A DNA stretch of 10,116 nucleotides from CAZLBV01 sp964557845 (GTDB taxonomy: Bacteria; Acidobacteriota; Aminicenantia; Aminicenantales; Aminicenantaceae). Below, in pieces: positions 1 through 5,642 of the stretch (its first letter is position 1; every line of letters starts with the position of its first letter). The notes beneath the pieces were generated by a model. The model was not told the origin of the DNA, searched no databases, and worked only from the letters and a program-made list of their open reading frames with translations. The stretch is from assembly GCA_964557845.1 (NCBI GenBank), contig CAZLBV010000238.1, forward strand, positions 1-10,116, read 5' to 3'. The position numbers were made by a program, and so were the translations under genes.

Positions 1-66
1 CCATCATCAACCCCCCTTTTGCTGACAACAGCCCGCACCTTAGTCAGCCAAAACATAACTCCTTTC

Positions 67-95
67 TTGACATACAGTTATTATTAATCTATTTT
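67..95 (+). promoter_or_regulatory. sigma-70-like promoter for the secreted protein gene
   Basis: A perfect -35 box TTGACA lies at 67-72, followed by a 17-bp spacer and a -10 box TATTTT at 90-95 (4 of 6 consensus bases). The predicted transcript start near 102 gives a leader of about 18 nt. That leader contains the SD AAGGAG at 107-112, seven bases before the ATG at 120. Inferred from consensus matching only. Confidence 0.6.
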
Positions 96-119
96 CATTT
101 AGCGGTAAGGAGACACCAA

Positions 120-977
120 ATGAGATCAAAATATTTCGGATCAATTCCCTTTTTTCTGTTTTTTTTCCTGACGGTGAATCTTCATTCCGACCAGAGAGAG
201 ATTATATACAGGATCGGAATGGACTTGGAAAAACAAGCTGTTTACCTTGCACAAAACAGTTATAATCACTTCAAGGGATGGGATGGAGCACTTTCAGAAA
301 AAGAACAAGCTATCTTGTTCAAATCAGAAGCATTCTCAGCTTCCTGCCGTTTATTCGTCAGGCTTATTGAAGAAAATACGAATTATTTCAGGTCAGGATA
401 TTTACGCACCAATCTTTACAGCGCATTTGTATTCGTGGCTGATTCATTCAAAGAACTGGAAAACGAAATGGAAAGAGCTGGATTAAATCCCTATGAATTA
501 AATCAAAGTGGCAGAATTCTCGAAAGGCTAGAATATGAGTTTTCAAAATGGCCCTCTGCTGACAATCTAGCCTATTTACACAGACATTACGTTAAAGCAA
601 GAAATAGCACAGTCTATTGGATCGAGAGAATAGGTCCCGGTGAATATATCCGTCATCCTTTTAAAAATCTGGAGAGTATTTTCAAATTTAATTATAACCT
701 TGACCGGGGAAAGGATCCATGGAAATATCTAAAAGAAGTTCCCTTTGAAACACTCGAAAAAATGCGGCTGGGCAGCATGACAGACCTGACATTTGATGGA
801 CATCTAGTTATTGAAATGAGCACAAGGCCTAACCGACCGGTATATTTAATTGAAAAAGGCAAAAAAAAAGGGATCCCCTCACCAGCAGTATTGTCAAGAT
901 ATGGAGGATGGAACGAAGTTTATGAGATCCCTGCAGAAATAATCACTAAATACCCGGAAGGAGAACCCATTAAATAA
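120..977 (+). CDS. secreted protein of unknown function with a C-terminal YLIxxGKKxxIPSP-type motif
   Basis: I do not recognise a named family for this 285-residue protein. Residues 1 to about 23 form a Sec-type signal peptide: basic start RSK, a Phe/Leu-rich core, and likely cleavage after LHS. The middle (about 25-210) is rich in charged and aromatic residues and probably helical, with no catalytic motif I can identify. The end (about 240-284) reads VYLIEKGKKKGIPSP, then GGWNEVYEIP, then YPEGEPI. This resembles a short module that recurs near the ends of many bacterial exported proteins (Y-L-I-x-x-G-K-K-x-x-I-P-S, a W-x-x-V core and a Y-P-x-G-x-x-I tail). The start is well supported by the SD at 107-112 and the promoter at 67-95. 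The gene is monocistronic and converges on the ureohydrolase gene. A periplasmic or surface location is likely; the role is unknown. Confidence 0.85.
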   Translation: MRSKYFGSIPFFLFFFLTVNLHSDQREIIYRIGMDLEKQAVYLAQNSYNHFKGWDGALSEKEQAILFKSEAFSASCRLFVRLIEENTNYFRSGYLRTNLYSAFVFVADSFKELENEMERAGLNPYELNQSGRILERLEYEFSKWPSADNLAYLHRHYVKARNSTVYWIERIGPGEYIRHPFKNLESIFKFNYNLDRGKDPWKYLKEVPFETLEKMRLGSMTDLTFDGHLVIEMSTRPNRPVYLIEKGKKKGIPSPAVLSRYGGWNEVYEIPAEIITKYPEGEPIK

Positions 978-991
978 ACTTAATTGAAATT

Positions 992-1843
992 CTACTTTAT
1001 CGACCTTTTTGAAGAGACAACCAAACCGGCTGTTTCCATCATGATCTTAACCGCTGCAGAAGCGGTCCTGCCGGCATGATCAAATAAAGGATTCACCTCT
1101 ACGACATCCATCCCGATAATATCAGCCTTGACATTATGCAAAATATGCAAGGCTTCGCGGGTGGTCAAGCCTCCAGGTTCACAGTGGGACACTCCCGGAG
1201 CAAAAGCAGGATCAAGGGCATCCATATCAAAGGATATGTAGAGCGGGTTTTTAAACTCAAGCACGGGTAATTCTCTTAAATCTCTCATTGGATAGACTTT
1301 AACTCGATGCTTTTTCGCTGTCTCCTGATGCTCGCCAGTACCGGCTCTAATTCCGACCTGAACCAAATTTGCCACCAGCCCTTGCTCCAGAATTCGGGCA
1401 AAAGGGCATGCATGAGAAAAAGGATCTCCATATAATTCAGCATAAAGATCAGGATGGGCATCAAAATGAAGAATGTCCAAAACCCGATATTTTTTCGTAA
1501 CGCCTTTTACGACCGGATAGGTTATGGAATGATCGCCACCCATAATAAGCGGCACGGCATTATTATTAAGAATACTAAAAACTGAATCCTGTATTCGCTC
1601 GGAGATTCCATCATAATCACCGGATACATCCACATCTCCCAGATCAGCCACGACCGCATCGGTTTCAAGATTAATACCCAGTTCTGTCCAAGCATTCATC
1701 GAAGCACTGGTCGCAGCTTCGCGTATGGCCTGAGGGCCTAAAGCCGGCCCTTGCCTATAGGAAGATTTTCCATCAAAGGGAATGCCCAGCAGAGCGAAAT
1801 CAAAATCATCTCTTTTTTGAAGGGCGCCGCCAAAGTCAGTCAT
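992..1843 (-). CDS. speB: agmatinase-family ureohydrolase
   Basis: This is a complete 283-residue cytosolic enzyme of the arginase/agmatinase superfamily, which hydrolyses a guanidino group to release urea using two Mn ions. All six expected metal ligands are visible: H105 in GGDHS, D128, H130 and D132 in FDAHPD, and D206 and D208 in SFDMDALDP. Length is usual for agmatinase. The substrate loop after the last ligands reads APGVSHCEPGG, close to the PEPGG of agmatinase-type enzymes and unlike the VVGG of classical arginases. That favours agmatine (giving putrescine) or a related guanidino compound, but the substrate cannot be fixed from sequence, so the symbol is tentative. The start is firm: AGGAGG lies six bases before the ATG (1850-1855 on the + strand). 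It is the second gene of an operon, 50 bp downstream of the Memo-family gene, and stops 14 bp from the convergent secreted-protein gene with no obvious terminator between. Confidence 0.9.
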   Translation of the reverse strand: MTDFGGALQKRDDFDFALLGIPFDGKSSYRQGPALGPQAIREAATSASMNAWTELGINLETDAVVADLGDVDVSGDYDGISERIQDSVFSILNNNAVPLIMGGDHSITYPVVKGVTKKYRVLDILHFDAHPDLYAELYGDPFSHACPFARILEQGLVANLVQVGIRAGTGEHQETAKKHRVKVYPMRDLRELPVLEFKNPLYISFDMDALDPAFAPGVSHCEPGGLTTREALHILHNVKADIIGMDVVEVNPLFDHAGRTASAAVKIMMETAGLVVSSKRSIK

Positions 1844-1893
1844 ACTTTACCTCCTAAATATTTTCAGAATTCAGCCAGCTAAATTATTTCAGC

Positions 1894-3126
1894 TCAATAT
1901 AAAGCAATCGCTGCAAAACTCACAGCAGATTGAGTCAGTTCTTCCTCCCAGATGTCATATCCCAGAATCTCACCCTCTTCTTTTGAAAATATCTCCAGAA
2001 GGCAGGAAATGGCGGAAAACCCGCATACGTTGAATCTTCCTCCAGACTTTTGTGTTTCCCCCCAAAACGCTTCCACATCATTCCGGCATACTGCATCTAT
2101 CAGCCTTTTATCCTGTGCTCGGGTCTCTTCCAGCATGGATCGAGCCGGCTGTCTGTGCCCGAATTTCGGCCCAATGTGAGAGAAGTCAACTCCTGCTACC
2201 GTTAAAATATCCGAACCTTCACGGTCGATGATCGACTTGAAAACATTCAGGACATCTTTCAGAAGGGGGATATCCGAAGGCCGTGAAAAAGACTTGAGCA
2301 GTTTATGAAAAGATCCAAATAAAACTGGAATAATGGAAAACGAGTTTCCAAACAAATACTGCAAAAATATGAGCTGAAATTCCAGGGAATGCTCGCTTCG
2401 GTGAGCAAAATCATCAGGAGCGATAATTTTCCCACCTGTTTTCCGCAATAGTTCACTATACTTTCTTTCGGTACTTACCGTTCCAAAAGGAGTATTAAAA
2501 TCTTTGTCGGTCAGTGAGATAAGATGGCTCTCCAAACTGTGCCCAACACCAAAAAGAAGCACTTTTTTAGGATTCAAAGTTTGAATAGAACTATATGCAT
2601 CAACATAGATTTTTTTTCCAACCTCAAGATCTATATGAGGAGACAGAAGAACCCGTACTTTTTTCGGACTCATCTTCGTCTTTTTCCCTTCAGGCAGCCT
2701 GAAAAAAGAAGCCAAATGATCCTTCAATTCCTGCCCGGAATCTGGATAGGATTTTCCCGCAAGGTAGGGTTTTCTGATCTTCTCTTGGGCAAAGCCATTG
2801 ACTAGTTTTTCTCTTTCCTTAAGATATCGGTCACTTTCTAAGAGAAAAGAATTATCCAGATTGGACAGCATATCACTCACGATTTCAGACTTAATAAAGT
2901 ACCCGTTATTTATACGGATCAACTCCAACTGCAGGTCCCTTATGCTTTTTTGCCCGTCGATCAAACTTAATATGGCAATTGTTTCTTCAGGAAGTATCAA
3001 AGACTCTGCGATTAATCCCAGAGGATCTCTTACGACCCGGACTTGCTTTCCCTGATATTGGGCAGGGATAAAATCGAGATCTTTTCTCAAACTGGGAATA
3101 TAATCTGAATCATAGAATTCTTTCAT
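1894..3126 (-). CDS. Memo-family protein (AmmeMemoRadiSam system protein B type) with extra N-terminal domain
   Basis: This 410-residue protein has two parts. Residues about 155-410 form the Memo domain, an extradiol-dioxygenase-like fold of unsettled biochemical role, implicated in iron or copper binding in human MEMO1. Visible hallmarks are SPH (H164), GVGHS (H196), the HRSEHSLEFQL block (242-252), VDFSHIG (H317) and NVCG (C368). H164, H196 and C368 match the usual metal-site His, His and Cys, so the site looks intact. Residues about 25-110 are an added alpha/beta segment (RDPLGLIAES, a DGQKSIRDL block, a lLExDR-like end) that resembles the small winged-helix/PqqD-like domains often placed before Memo domains in bacteria; that comparison is inference. 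No signal peptide or membrane segment. It is the first gene of the operon with the ureohydrolase. The usual partners AMMECR1 and radical SAM protein are absent from the window. The ATG has only a weak SD. Confidence 0.85.
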   Translation of the reverse strand: MKEFYDSDYIPSLRKDLDFIPAQYQGKQVRVVRDPLGLIAESLILPEETIAILSLIDGQKSIRDLQLELIRINNGYFIKSEIVSDMLSNLDNSFLLESDRYLKEREKLVNGFAQEKIRKPYLAGKSYPDSGQELKDHLASFFRLPEGKKTKMSPKKVRVLLSPHIDLEVGKKIYVDAYSSIQTLNPKKVLLFGVGHSLESHLISLTDKDFNTPFGTVSTERKYSELLRKTGGKIIAPDDFAHRSEHSLEFQLIFLQYLFGNSFSIIPVLFGSFHKLLKSFSRPSDIPLLKDVLNVFKSIIDREGSDILTVAGVDFSHIGPKFGHRQPARSMLEETRAQDKRLIDAVCRNDVEAFWGETQKSGGRFNVCGFSAISCLLEIFSKEEGEILGYDIWEEELTQSAVSFAAIALY

Positions 3127-3184
3127 GAGTCACTCGAGGAAACAGCATTATCTCAAATTAATGCCTATCTTTCAACCAGACCGA

Positions 3185-3215
3185 ATTATAAGGAAGCGGA
3201 TTTTAAGAGCGGCAA
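3185..3215 (-). promoter_or_regulatory. possible promoter for the Memo-ureohydrolase operon
   Basis: On the minus strand there is a perfect -10 box TATAAT (3190-3185) and a -35-like TTGCCG (3215-3210). The spacing is 19 bp, longer than ideal. The predicted start near 3178 gives a leader of about 50 nt before the ATG at 3126. A small palindrome, GGCAA-AG-TTGCC at 3211-3222, overlaps the -35 and could be an operator. Weak support. Confidence 0.3.
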
Positions 3216-3320
3216 AGTTGCCATCCCATATCCTCCCCCACCCGCCTTCCCTCAAGTAGACGCAGTTACGACGATTTACCAATTTGCGATTAAGCCTGGA
3301 TCATCAGCGGCCTGAGGTTA

Positions 3321-3393
3321 GTGCAAACACAAGCTGCCCTGAATGGAGCTGTATGTGTAATACCGCGAATTCAGGGCAGTGAAGTGTTTGTGC
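3321..3393. repeat. long imperfect inverted repeat (about 21-bp hairpin)
   Basis: CTGCCCTGAAT at 3334-3344 is perfectly complementary to ATTCAGGGCAG at 3369-3379 (11 bp). An outer helix pairs 3321-3330 with 3384-3393 (10 pairs, two of them G-U). The two helices are separated by a small 3x4 internal loop, and the apical loop is 24 nt. No T-run follows on either strand, so it is not a standard intrinsic terminator. Function unknown; it could be an RNA structure or the remnant of a small mobile element. Confidence 0.6.
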
Positions 3394-3417
3394 TGAGATC
3401 GGCGCGCCCCAAAGGGG

Positions 3418-3533
3418 TAAAAAATGCCAATATAAGATAAATATTGCAAGATTCAATCTGAAGAAAAATCGTTATGTGCAAATATTTCGTATCCGTAACA
3501 ATAATGGTTTAATGTCACAATTGGCATTTTTTA
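3418..3533. repeat. 116-bp element with perfect 14-bp terminal inverted repeats and TA ends (MITE-like)
   Basis: TAAAAAATGCCAAT at 3418-3431 is the exact reverse complement of 3520-3533. The outermost two bases on each side are TA, so this can be read as 12-bp terminal inverted repeats flanked by a TA duplication. That layout is typical of small non-autonomous elements mobilised by IS630/Tc1-mariner transposases. The interior is AT-rich, partly self-complementary (AAATATT near 3440 against AAATATTT near 3480) and non-coding. With one copy visible, mobility is inference. Confidence 0.4.
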
Positions 3534-3677
3534 TGAATAGTTCAGGCTCATGGGAGGGAGGAGGAGAGGAACCAAGTCCCTCTCCCTTTTCTAAACCTTG
3601 ACGCCACTTTATAGTGTGATTTTGTAATATTTTGCCAAAGGGCTTCTTTGTCATCAATCACCTTTCAGGATGAATTT

Positions 3678-3712
3678 AAGGGTGAATTTATTTCATCCTT
3701 TTTATTTATTTT
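3678..3712 (+). terminator. rho-independent terminator-like hairpin with no gene upstream
   Basis: AAGGGTGAA (3678-3686) pairs with TTCATCCTT (3692-3700) through nine pairs, one of them G-U, around a five-base TTTAT loop. A T-rich run follows directly (TTTATTTATTTTATTC). The orientation only makes sense for rightward transcription, yet no + strand gene ends here. It may end an unannotated RNA from about 3300-3680 or block stray transcription. The stem is AT-rich, so confidence is moderate. Confidence 0.4.
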
Positions 3713-3919
3713 ATTCTTTTTCAAGACTTTCTATAGATCAGCTTTTAATTTCTCACCTAATATTAAGCTGCCCCAACTTCATCGCCTAAGATTAACCGGG
3801 AACCGGCCGCCATTCATCACTAAAAAAACCGCGTCTTTCTGAGGGATTTATACCTCTCCTTTTCAGTCGTTCTGCATTATGATACAAAAAATGGGGAAAC
3901 TTCTTATCTCACACTTTAA

Positions 3920-3948
3920 TTGTCATTTTTATCCAGAATCATTATAAT
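3920..3948 (+). promoter_or_regulatory. near-consensus sigma-70 promoter for the di-iron/flavoprotein operon
   Basis: A -35 box TTGTCA (3920-3925, 5 of 6 consensus) and a perfect -10 box TATAAT (3943-3948) are separated by the ideal 17 bp. Transcription should begin near 3955, leaving a leader of about 29 nt that contains the strong SD GGAGG at 3968-3972. A promoter this close to consensus would be strong unless repressed. Confidence 0.65.
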
Positions 3949-3956
3949 TTCTATAA
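3942..3956. promoter_or_regulatory. PerR-box-like operator overlapping the -10 box
   Basis: TTATAAT-T-TCTATAA matches the PerR consensus TTATAATnATTATAA at 12 of the 14 fixed positions. The embedded inverted repeat is ATTATA (3941-3946) against TATAAT (3952-3957). It covers the -10 box and probable start site, a classic repressor position. PerR controls peroxide-defence and iron-storage genes, which fits the di-iron product. The region is AT-rich, so a chance match is possible; PerR itself is not in the window. Confidence 0.4.
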
Positions 3957-3983
3957 TACTAAAGAAAGGAGGAAAGAGAGATT

Positions 3984-4949
3984 GTGATTGAAACCAAAGA
4001 ACAAGCCATCAAACTTATGAACAAAGCACTTGAGCACGAATGGGCTGTGAGCATCGAATATTTAATCCATGCCTATTCATTCCCAAAAGGAAAATATTTT
4101 TATATCGATCCAATAATGAAAAACAAAACAGATATAAGAGGGCAAACCATCCAGATCGGTATAGACGAAATGTACCATGCGCTCCAGTTGGGAACCATAA
4201 TTACTCAGATGGGGGGTACTCCTTCCCTGAAAACCGACGAAATTAGACGATTTCCCAAGATCATAGACAACTTAAAACATGACAAAATGACCGAAGATGT
4301 GGTTACAGACCTCTATCAATCTGCCGATTTTAAAGAAGGAGCCTTTCCAGAAATCTTGAATATGGTGTTGAATATTTCCTATGACGAGGTTCGTCATGCT
4401 GAGCAATTTTCAGCCATGATAAAAACTATCCAAGATCAAGGTTGGGAAAAAGAAGAGTGTTACAAAGGACTGCCAACAGATAAAACCAATGATGAAATTG
4501 AACTTCTCCATGAAATAACCCGGTTGGAGAATGAGCTCATGCATCAATATCTAAAATATGTTCTACTCTTTTCCGGGCATCAGGACCTGACCCAAAGACT
4601 GCTCAAAAATTCCATCGATCATATGCGTCATTGGGATAAAAATTCCGGGCTTCTCATCAAAATGGGGGATGTCATACGGATCGAAAATGTAGAAAAAGAT
4701 CAAGAAGGTGTGGAAATAAGCCAATCCCCGGTTCCCTCTATATTTCCCGGCGAACATAGATTAGATGCCCTCAAACAAATTCTTCCCAAAGAGAAAAAAC
4801 TGATCGATAAATACCAAAAATTAATCTCGGCACTCCCCGACGGAGAGATCCGCACCCAACTTGAAGTCCATTTGGCGCTGGATCAGGAACATATTTTCAC
4901 CCAGAAATGGCTCCTGGAAAACGCATCTAAGATCACAGGATTAAAATGA
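3984..4949 (+). CDS. tandem ferritin-like di-iron protein
   Basis: This 321-residue cytosolic protein is built from two ferritin-like four-helix units. Unit 1 (about 1-150) shows a complete bacterioferritin/rubrerythrin-style ligand set: E19 in helix 1, E62 and H65 in DEMYH, E104 in helix 3, and E135 and H138 in DEVRH. E19 and E104 each have a Tyr seven residues on, as usual. Unit 2 (about 165-315) repeats the plan but is altered: E182 or E184 in helix 1, HMRH (213-216) where ExxH is expected, E270 in helix 3, and DQEH (D300, H303) in helix 4. Unit 1 probably binds a di-iron centre for iron oxidation or O2/peroxide reduction; unit 2 may bind metal differently or be structural. I know no named family with exactly this pair. 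It starts with GTG, supported by GGAGG at 3968-3972. It overlaps the flavoprotein gene by 4 bp and sits behind a PerR-like site. Confidence 0.8.
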   Translation: MIETKEQAIKLMNKALEHEWAVSIEYLIHAYSFPKGKYFYIDPIMKNKTDIRGQTIQIGIDEMYHALQLGTIITQMGGTPSLKTDEIRRFPKIIDNLKHDKMTEDVVTDLYQSADFKEGAFPEILNMVLNISYDEVRHAEQFSAMIKTIQDQGWEKEECYKGLPTDKTNDEIELLHEITRLENELMHQYLKYVLLFSGHQDLTQRLLKNSIDHMRHWDKNSGLLIKMGDVIRIENVEKDQEGVEISQSPVPSIFPGEHRLDALKQILPKEKKLIDKYQKLISALPDGEIRTQLEVHLALDQEHIFTQKWLLENASKITGLK

Positions 4950-5503
4950 AAAAAATAATTACAAAGATAGAAAACTTTCAATATTTTTATCCATATTCAG
5001 TCGCATTAGTGGGAGCAAAAAGTAGGGAAAAAACCAACTTCATGTCCTGTGCCTGGCATACGGCTTTGTCATTCAAGCCTCCCTTATTTGCTGTCCTCAT
5101 ATCGAAAAAACGTATGACCCATGAAATAATATCAGAAGCCAAGGAATTCACAGTCAATTTTATTCCCTATAACAAAATCAATAGATCAGCTCAATTCGGC
5201 CGCATTTCGGGAAGAGATATGGACAAAATATCACATTTTAAACTTAAAACCTCCCCAGGGAAATTCATAGGAACCCCGATTATTTCAGAAGCTTATGTAA
5301 GCTTTGAATGCCGGCTCAAAGAGATCAGGACTTATGGGGACCATGATCTTTTCGTAGGAGAAGTAAAAGCTGTACATGAAGATAAAAATATTTTCGACAG
5401 ATCCGGAGTTCTCAACATAGAAAAGCTCCGTCCCCTCCTTTATTTAGGGAGTGATATGTATTCCACCGTAGATCCGAACGAATTTAAACATGTTTTACCG
5501 TAG
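4946..5503 (+). CDS. FMN-binding flavin reductase-like protein (flavoredoxin type)
   Basis: At 185 residues this has the usual length of the flavin-reductase-like, FMN-binding split-barrel family. Recognisable blocks are the N-terminal PYSVALVGA strand, the N-F-M-S-C-A-W-H segment (31-38) where FMN phosphate-binding residues normally lie, VNFIP (70-74), and the family hallmark GDHDLFVGEV (131-140). Family members bind FMN and pass electrons between NAD(P)H or other donors and flavin, iron or partner proteins; the donor here is unknown. The ATGA start overlaps the di-iron gene's stop region (4946-4949), with AGGA five bases before it, so the two are translationally coupled. The likely role is to supply electrons to the di-iron protein, for O2 or peroxide reduction or for release of stored iron. 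That pairing is inferred from context. Confidence 0.85.
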   Translation: MKKIITKIENFQYFYPYSVALVGAKSREKTNFMSCAWHTALSFKPPLFAVLISKKRMTHEIISEAKEFTVNFIPYNKINRSAQFGRISGRDMDKISHFKLKTSPGKFIGTPIISEAYVSFECRLKEIRTYGDHDLFVGEVKAVHEDKNIFDRSGVLNIEKLRPLLYLGSDMYSTVDPNEFKHVLP

Positions 5504-5529
5504 GATTGATTAGCTTTTTTAATCTATCC
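5503..5529 (+). terminator. hairpin at the end of the flavoprotein gene, possible terminator
   Basis: GGATTGATTA (5503-5512) pairs with TAATCTATCC (5520-5529) through nine pairs and one T-T mismatch, with a seven-base loop. It starts at the last base of the flavoprotein stop codon. No T-run follows the stem, so it could be an incomplete terminator or an mRNA-stabilising hairpin. Confidence 0.3.
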
Positions 5530-5593
5530 CATTCATAACAGTTCCTCCTGGGACGATGAATACAAACGGATATTTAAACTGTATAAAAACACC

Positions 5594-5621
5594 TTGAAAT
5601 AATAAAAGCTGTAAGTATAAT
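5594..5621 (+). promoter_or_regulatory. sigma-70-like promoter for the ABC/TPR/prepilin peptidase operon
   Basis: A -35 box TTGAAA (5594-5599, 5 of 6) and a perfect -10 box TATAAT (5616-5621) are separated by 16 bp. The transcript would start near 5628. This gives a short leader of about 15 nt to the ATG at 5643 but only about 6 nt to the TTG at 5634, so it favours the ATG as translation start. Confidence 0.6.
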
Positions 5622-5642
5622 AATTCTAAATCATTGAAGAAG

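Larger units (their letters stand above)
3127..3983. other. 857-bp intergenic region without a convincing gene, rich in inverted repeats
   Basis: It separates the divergent Memo and di-iron transcription units. Short open frames are present (for example at 3472-3657 on the minus strand and 3648-3842 on the plus strand), but they lack SD sites and recognisable protein patterns, so I do not call them. The first part carries the candidate promoter of the leftward operon. The middle (3321-3590) holds a long hairpin, CCCC-AAA-GGGG at 3407-3417, a 116-bp inverted-repeat element and a purine-rich tract at 3551-3570. The 3670-3725 part is a terminator-like hairpin followed by a T-rich run. The last 65 bp carry the promoter of the di-iron gene. 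Confidence 0.7.

Noticed and set aside
1..66. First 66 bases as the end of an upstream gene
   Set aside because: The stretch is too short to show coding pattern or a recognisable protein end, and no terminator hairpin is evident.
3551..3570. Purine-rich tract (GGGAGGGAGGAGG) as a G-quadruplex
   Set aside because: Only two runs reach three Gs, so at best a weak two-layer structure could form, and there is no gene context that would give it a role.
3563..3590. GGAGAGG/CCTCTCC hairpin followed by TTTT as a terminator
   Set aside because: The stem is seven pairs with a nine-base loop and a short T-run. The hairpin at 3678-3712 is the more convincing terminator, and no gene ends before this one.
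3472..3657. 61-codon open frame on the - strand
   Set aside because: It covers one arm of the 116-bp inverted-repeat element and the purine-rich tract and has no convincing SD or protein signature, so it is probably chance.
3648..3842. 64-codon open frame on the + strand in the intergenic region
   Set aside because: It has no SD, spans the terminator-like hairpin and T-rich tract, and gives a low-complexity, Phe-rich product with no recognisable motif.
5634..5642. TTG at 5634 as the start of the ABC ATPase
   Set aside because: The promoter predicts a transcript start near 5628, too close for ribosome binding at 5634. The ATG at 5643 is the better start and loses only three residues.
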